From Ectocarpus siliculosus (lineage: Eukaryota; Sar; Phaeophyceae; Ectocarpales; Ectocarpaceae), in NCBI GenBank assembly GCA_000310025.1, contig FN648938.1:62484-82468 (forward strand): a stretch of 19,985 nucleotides of DNA. Direction: 5' to 3'. Made by a program: the position numbers and the translations under genes. Below, piece after piece: positions 18,939-19,985 of the stretch (within the stretch, counting starts at the first letter, position 1; every line of letters starts with the position of its first letter). Below the pieces are notes generated by a model. It searched no databases, was not told where the DNA came from, and worked only from the letters and a program-made list of their open reading frames with translations.

Positions 18939-19955
18939 TTGATACACGCATCCAAATTGACGGTTTTGAAAAACGTAATCCTACCGCCGCTGGAGTACGC
19001 CGGAGAAGTATGGGAAGGAAATAAGAAGGTAGTGAAAGAACTCGAGGCGGCGCAGATGAAAGCAGCGAAAATCATCCTAGGATGCTCCAAGCGCACAAGT
19101 AATGCAGCAGTCAGGGCAGAATTGGGGATCCAATCCCTACGGTCGGGAAGAGACGTAAGGAAGCTGACATGGCAGTACCGCATGTGCGGGATGGGAGAGG
19201 AGAGGTTGCCGAGAATAGTATGGGAGGCGAAGTGGGCAAACAAAAAGAGGGGTAGACAACCCACGGAATGGGTCAAGGTTGTAGAGGACGTATGGAAGGG
19301 ATTGGACATCAACGAAGATGAAACGCTGGAAACGGAGGGTCTACAGGGGTTCAAGAAGAAGATATCTGTTGCTTGTGCCGACAGAGAAGAACAGAATCTA
19401 AGGAAAGAATCCAAGGATAAGGAGGGTCTAGAAGTGTACGGAATGTTGAAAGAAGGAATAGGGTTCAAGGATTACCTACATGGACCAATGGATGCAGGGA
19501 CAAAGCTTAAGGTCAAATTCAGGACCGGGGACATAGGCCTTCGCGAACGTCGACGAAGACATAGGACGGTAGACGACGAAGACGACAAGTTCAAATGTGA
19601 TTGCGGCTTCGAATGCGAAGACAGTGTTCATGTAGTCGCGGAATGTCCGTGGTACGAAAAGGAGAGGGAAGTGTACATGATTGAGCTGGGAAGAATACAA
19701 GGGACATACAGGGAGATGTTTGAGGCATGGAATAGAGAGGAGAGGACGGTAGCGGTACTGGGGAGTAGGAAGTGGTTTGAAAAGGCGGGAAGTGACATCG
19801 GTAGGATAGACAGACTAGGGAAGACATTTTTGAGCCACCTTTGGCAAAGTAGGAAGGAACGATTGGCCATCGGTGATCGGTCCTGTGGGAACAATGCTCC
19901 GTCCTCTCGAGGACGCGTGGTCAATGGTCTAACCGCTAAGGCATGCAAAGCATAA
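18939..19955 (+). CDS. LINE ORF2 C-terminal fragment
   Basis: Carries the LEYAGEVWEG segment, the ILGCSKRT segment, the basic linker RERRRRHRTVDDEDD and the Cys/His zinc-knuckle-like motif, all shared with copy 1. No start codon of its own is implied; it is a relic of a longer ORF. Confidence 0.8.
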   Translation: MIHASKLTVLKNVILPPLEYAGEVWEGNKKVVKELEAAQMKAAKIILGCSKRTSNAAVRAELGIQSLRSGRDVRKLTWQYRMCGMGEERLPRIVWEAKWANKKRGRQPTEWVKVVEDVWKGLDINEDETLETEGLQGFKKKISVACADREEQNLRKESKDKEGLEVYGMLKEGIGFKDYLHGPMDAGTKLKVKFRTGDIGLRERRRRHRTVDDEDDKFKCDCGFECEDSVHVVAECPWYEKEREVYMIELGRIQGTYREMFEAWNREERTVAVLGSRKWFEKAGSDIGRIDRLGKTFLSHLWQSRKERLAIGDRSCGNNAPSSRGRVVNGLTAKACKA

Positions 19956-19985
19956 GAGTACGCCCCCCCCCCCCCCCCCACCCCC
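18939..19985 (+). mobile_element. Non-LTR retrotransposon copy 2, more strongly 5'-truncated
   Basis: Begins directly after a C-tract at a point equal to about 17733 in copy 1 and ends TAAGAGTACG plus C run at the window edge. The open frame 18939-19955 is uninterrupted. By eye its protein differs from copy 1 at about 12 of ~332 residues. The first few codons are out of register because of one extra base near 18952. It keeps the zinc-knuckle region but has no reverse transcriptase catalytic motifs. Confidence 0.85.

Overview
The window looks like nuclear DNA of a multicellular stramenopile, most likely a brown alga of the Ectocarpus type. This is inferred from gene style, not from a database match: short coding exons separated by introns of about 260-1035 bp with GT..AG borders, GC-rich codon use, TTAGGG-type interstitial repeats, trinucleotide tracts, and decayed Copia and LINE-type retroelements. 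It is not bacterial; most long open frames in it are shadows.

Layout, left to right. 1-1067 holds the broken 3' end of a Ty1/Copia polyprotein, in frame with an unrelated low-complexity, helix-rich N-terminal part. 1068-5260 is gene-poor and repeat-rich: a (CAA)n tract, a CTG tract, three diverged copies of a ~213 bp tandem repeat (about 2450-2990), a CA tract and a tRNA-like SINE candidate on the minus strand (about 4190-4380). 5363-8057 holds a possible signal-peptide exon and, more certainly, three tandem exons that each encode the same cysteine-rich module and end in a stop at 8055-8057. 8058-10640 is noncoding with telomere-like repeats facing outward from a common centre. 10641-10832 is a possible first exon of an unrecognised membrane or secreted protein. 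12201-16308 (minus strand) is the best gene here: six phase-0 exons that join into 276 residues of a charged coiled coil followed by a PUB domain, a probable p97/Cdc48 cofactor; its N-terminal exons are not in the window. 17056-19985 is a head-to-tail array of three 5'-truncated non-LTR retrotransposon copies, each following a C-tract and each ending in GAGTACG or GTACG plus a run of C.

The genes do not form one pathway. The two strongest second-look items are (i) the LINE family with a poly-C 3' end that appears to insert into C-tracts, including its own tails, with older relics inside two introns of the PUB gene, and (ii) the cysteine-rich exon modules, where exon sequence is nearly identical between copies while the homologous introns have diverged.
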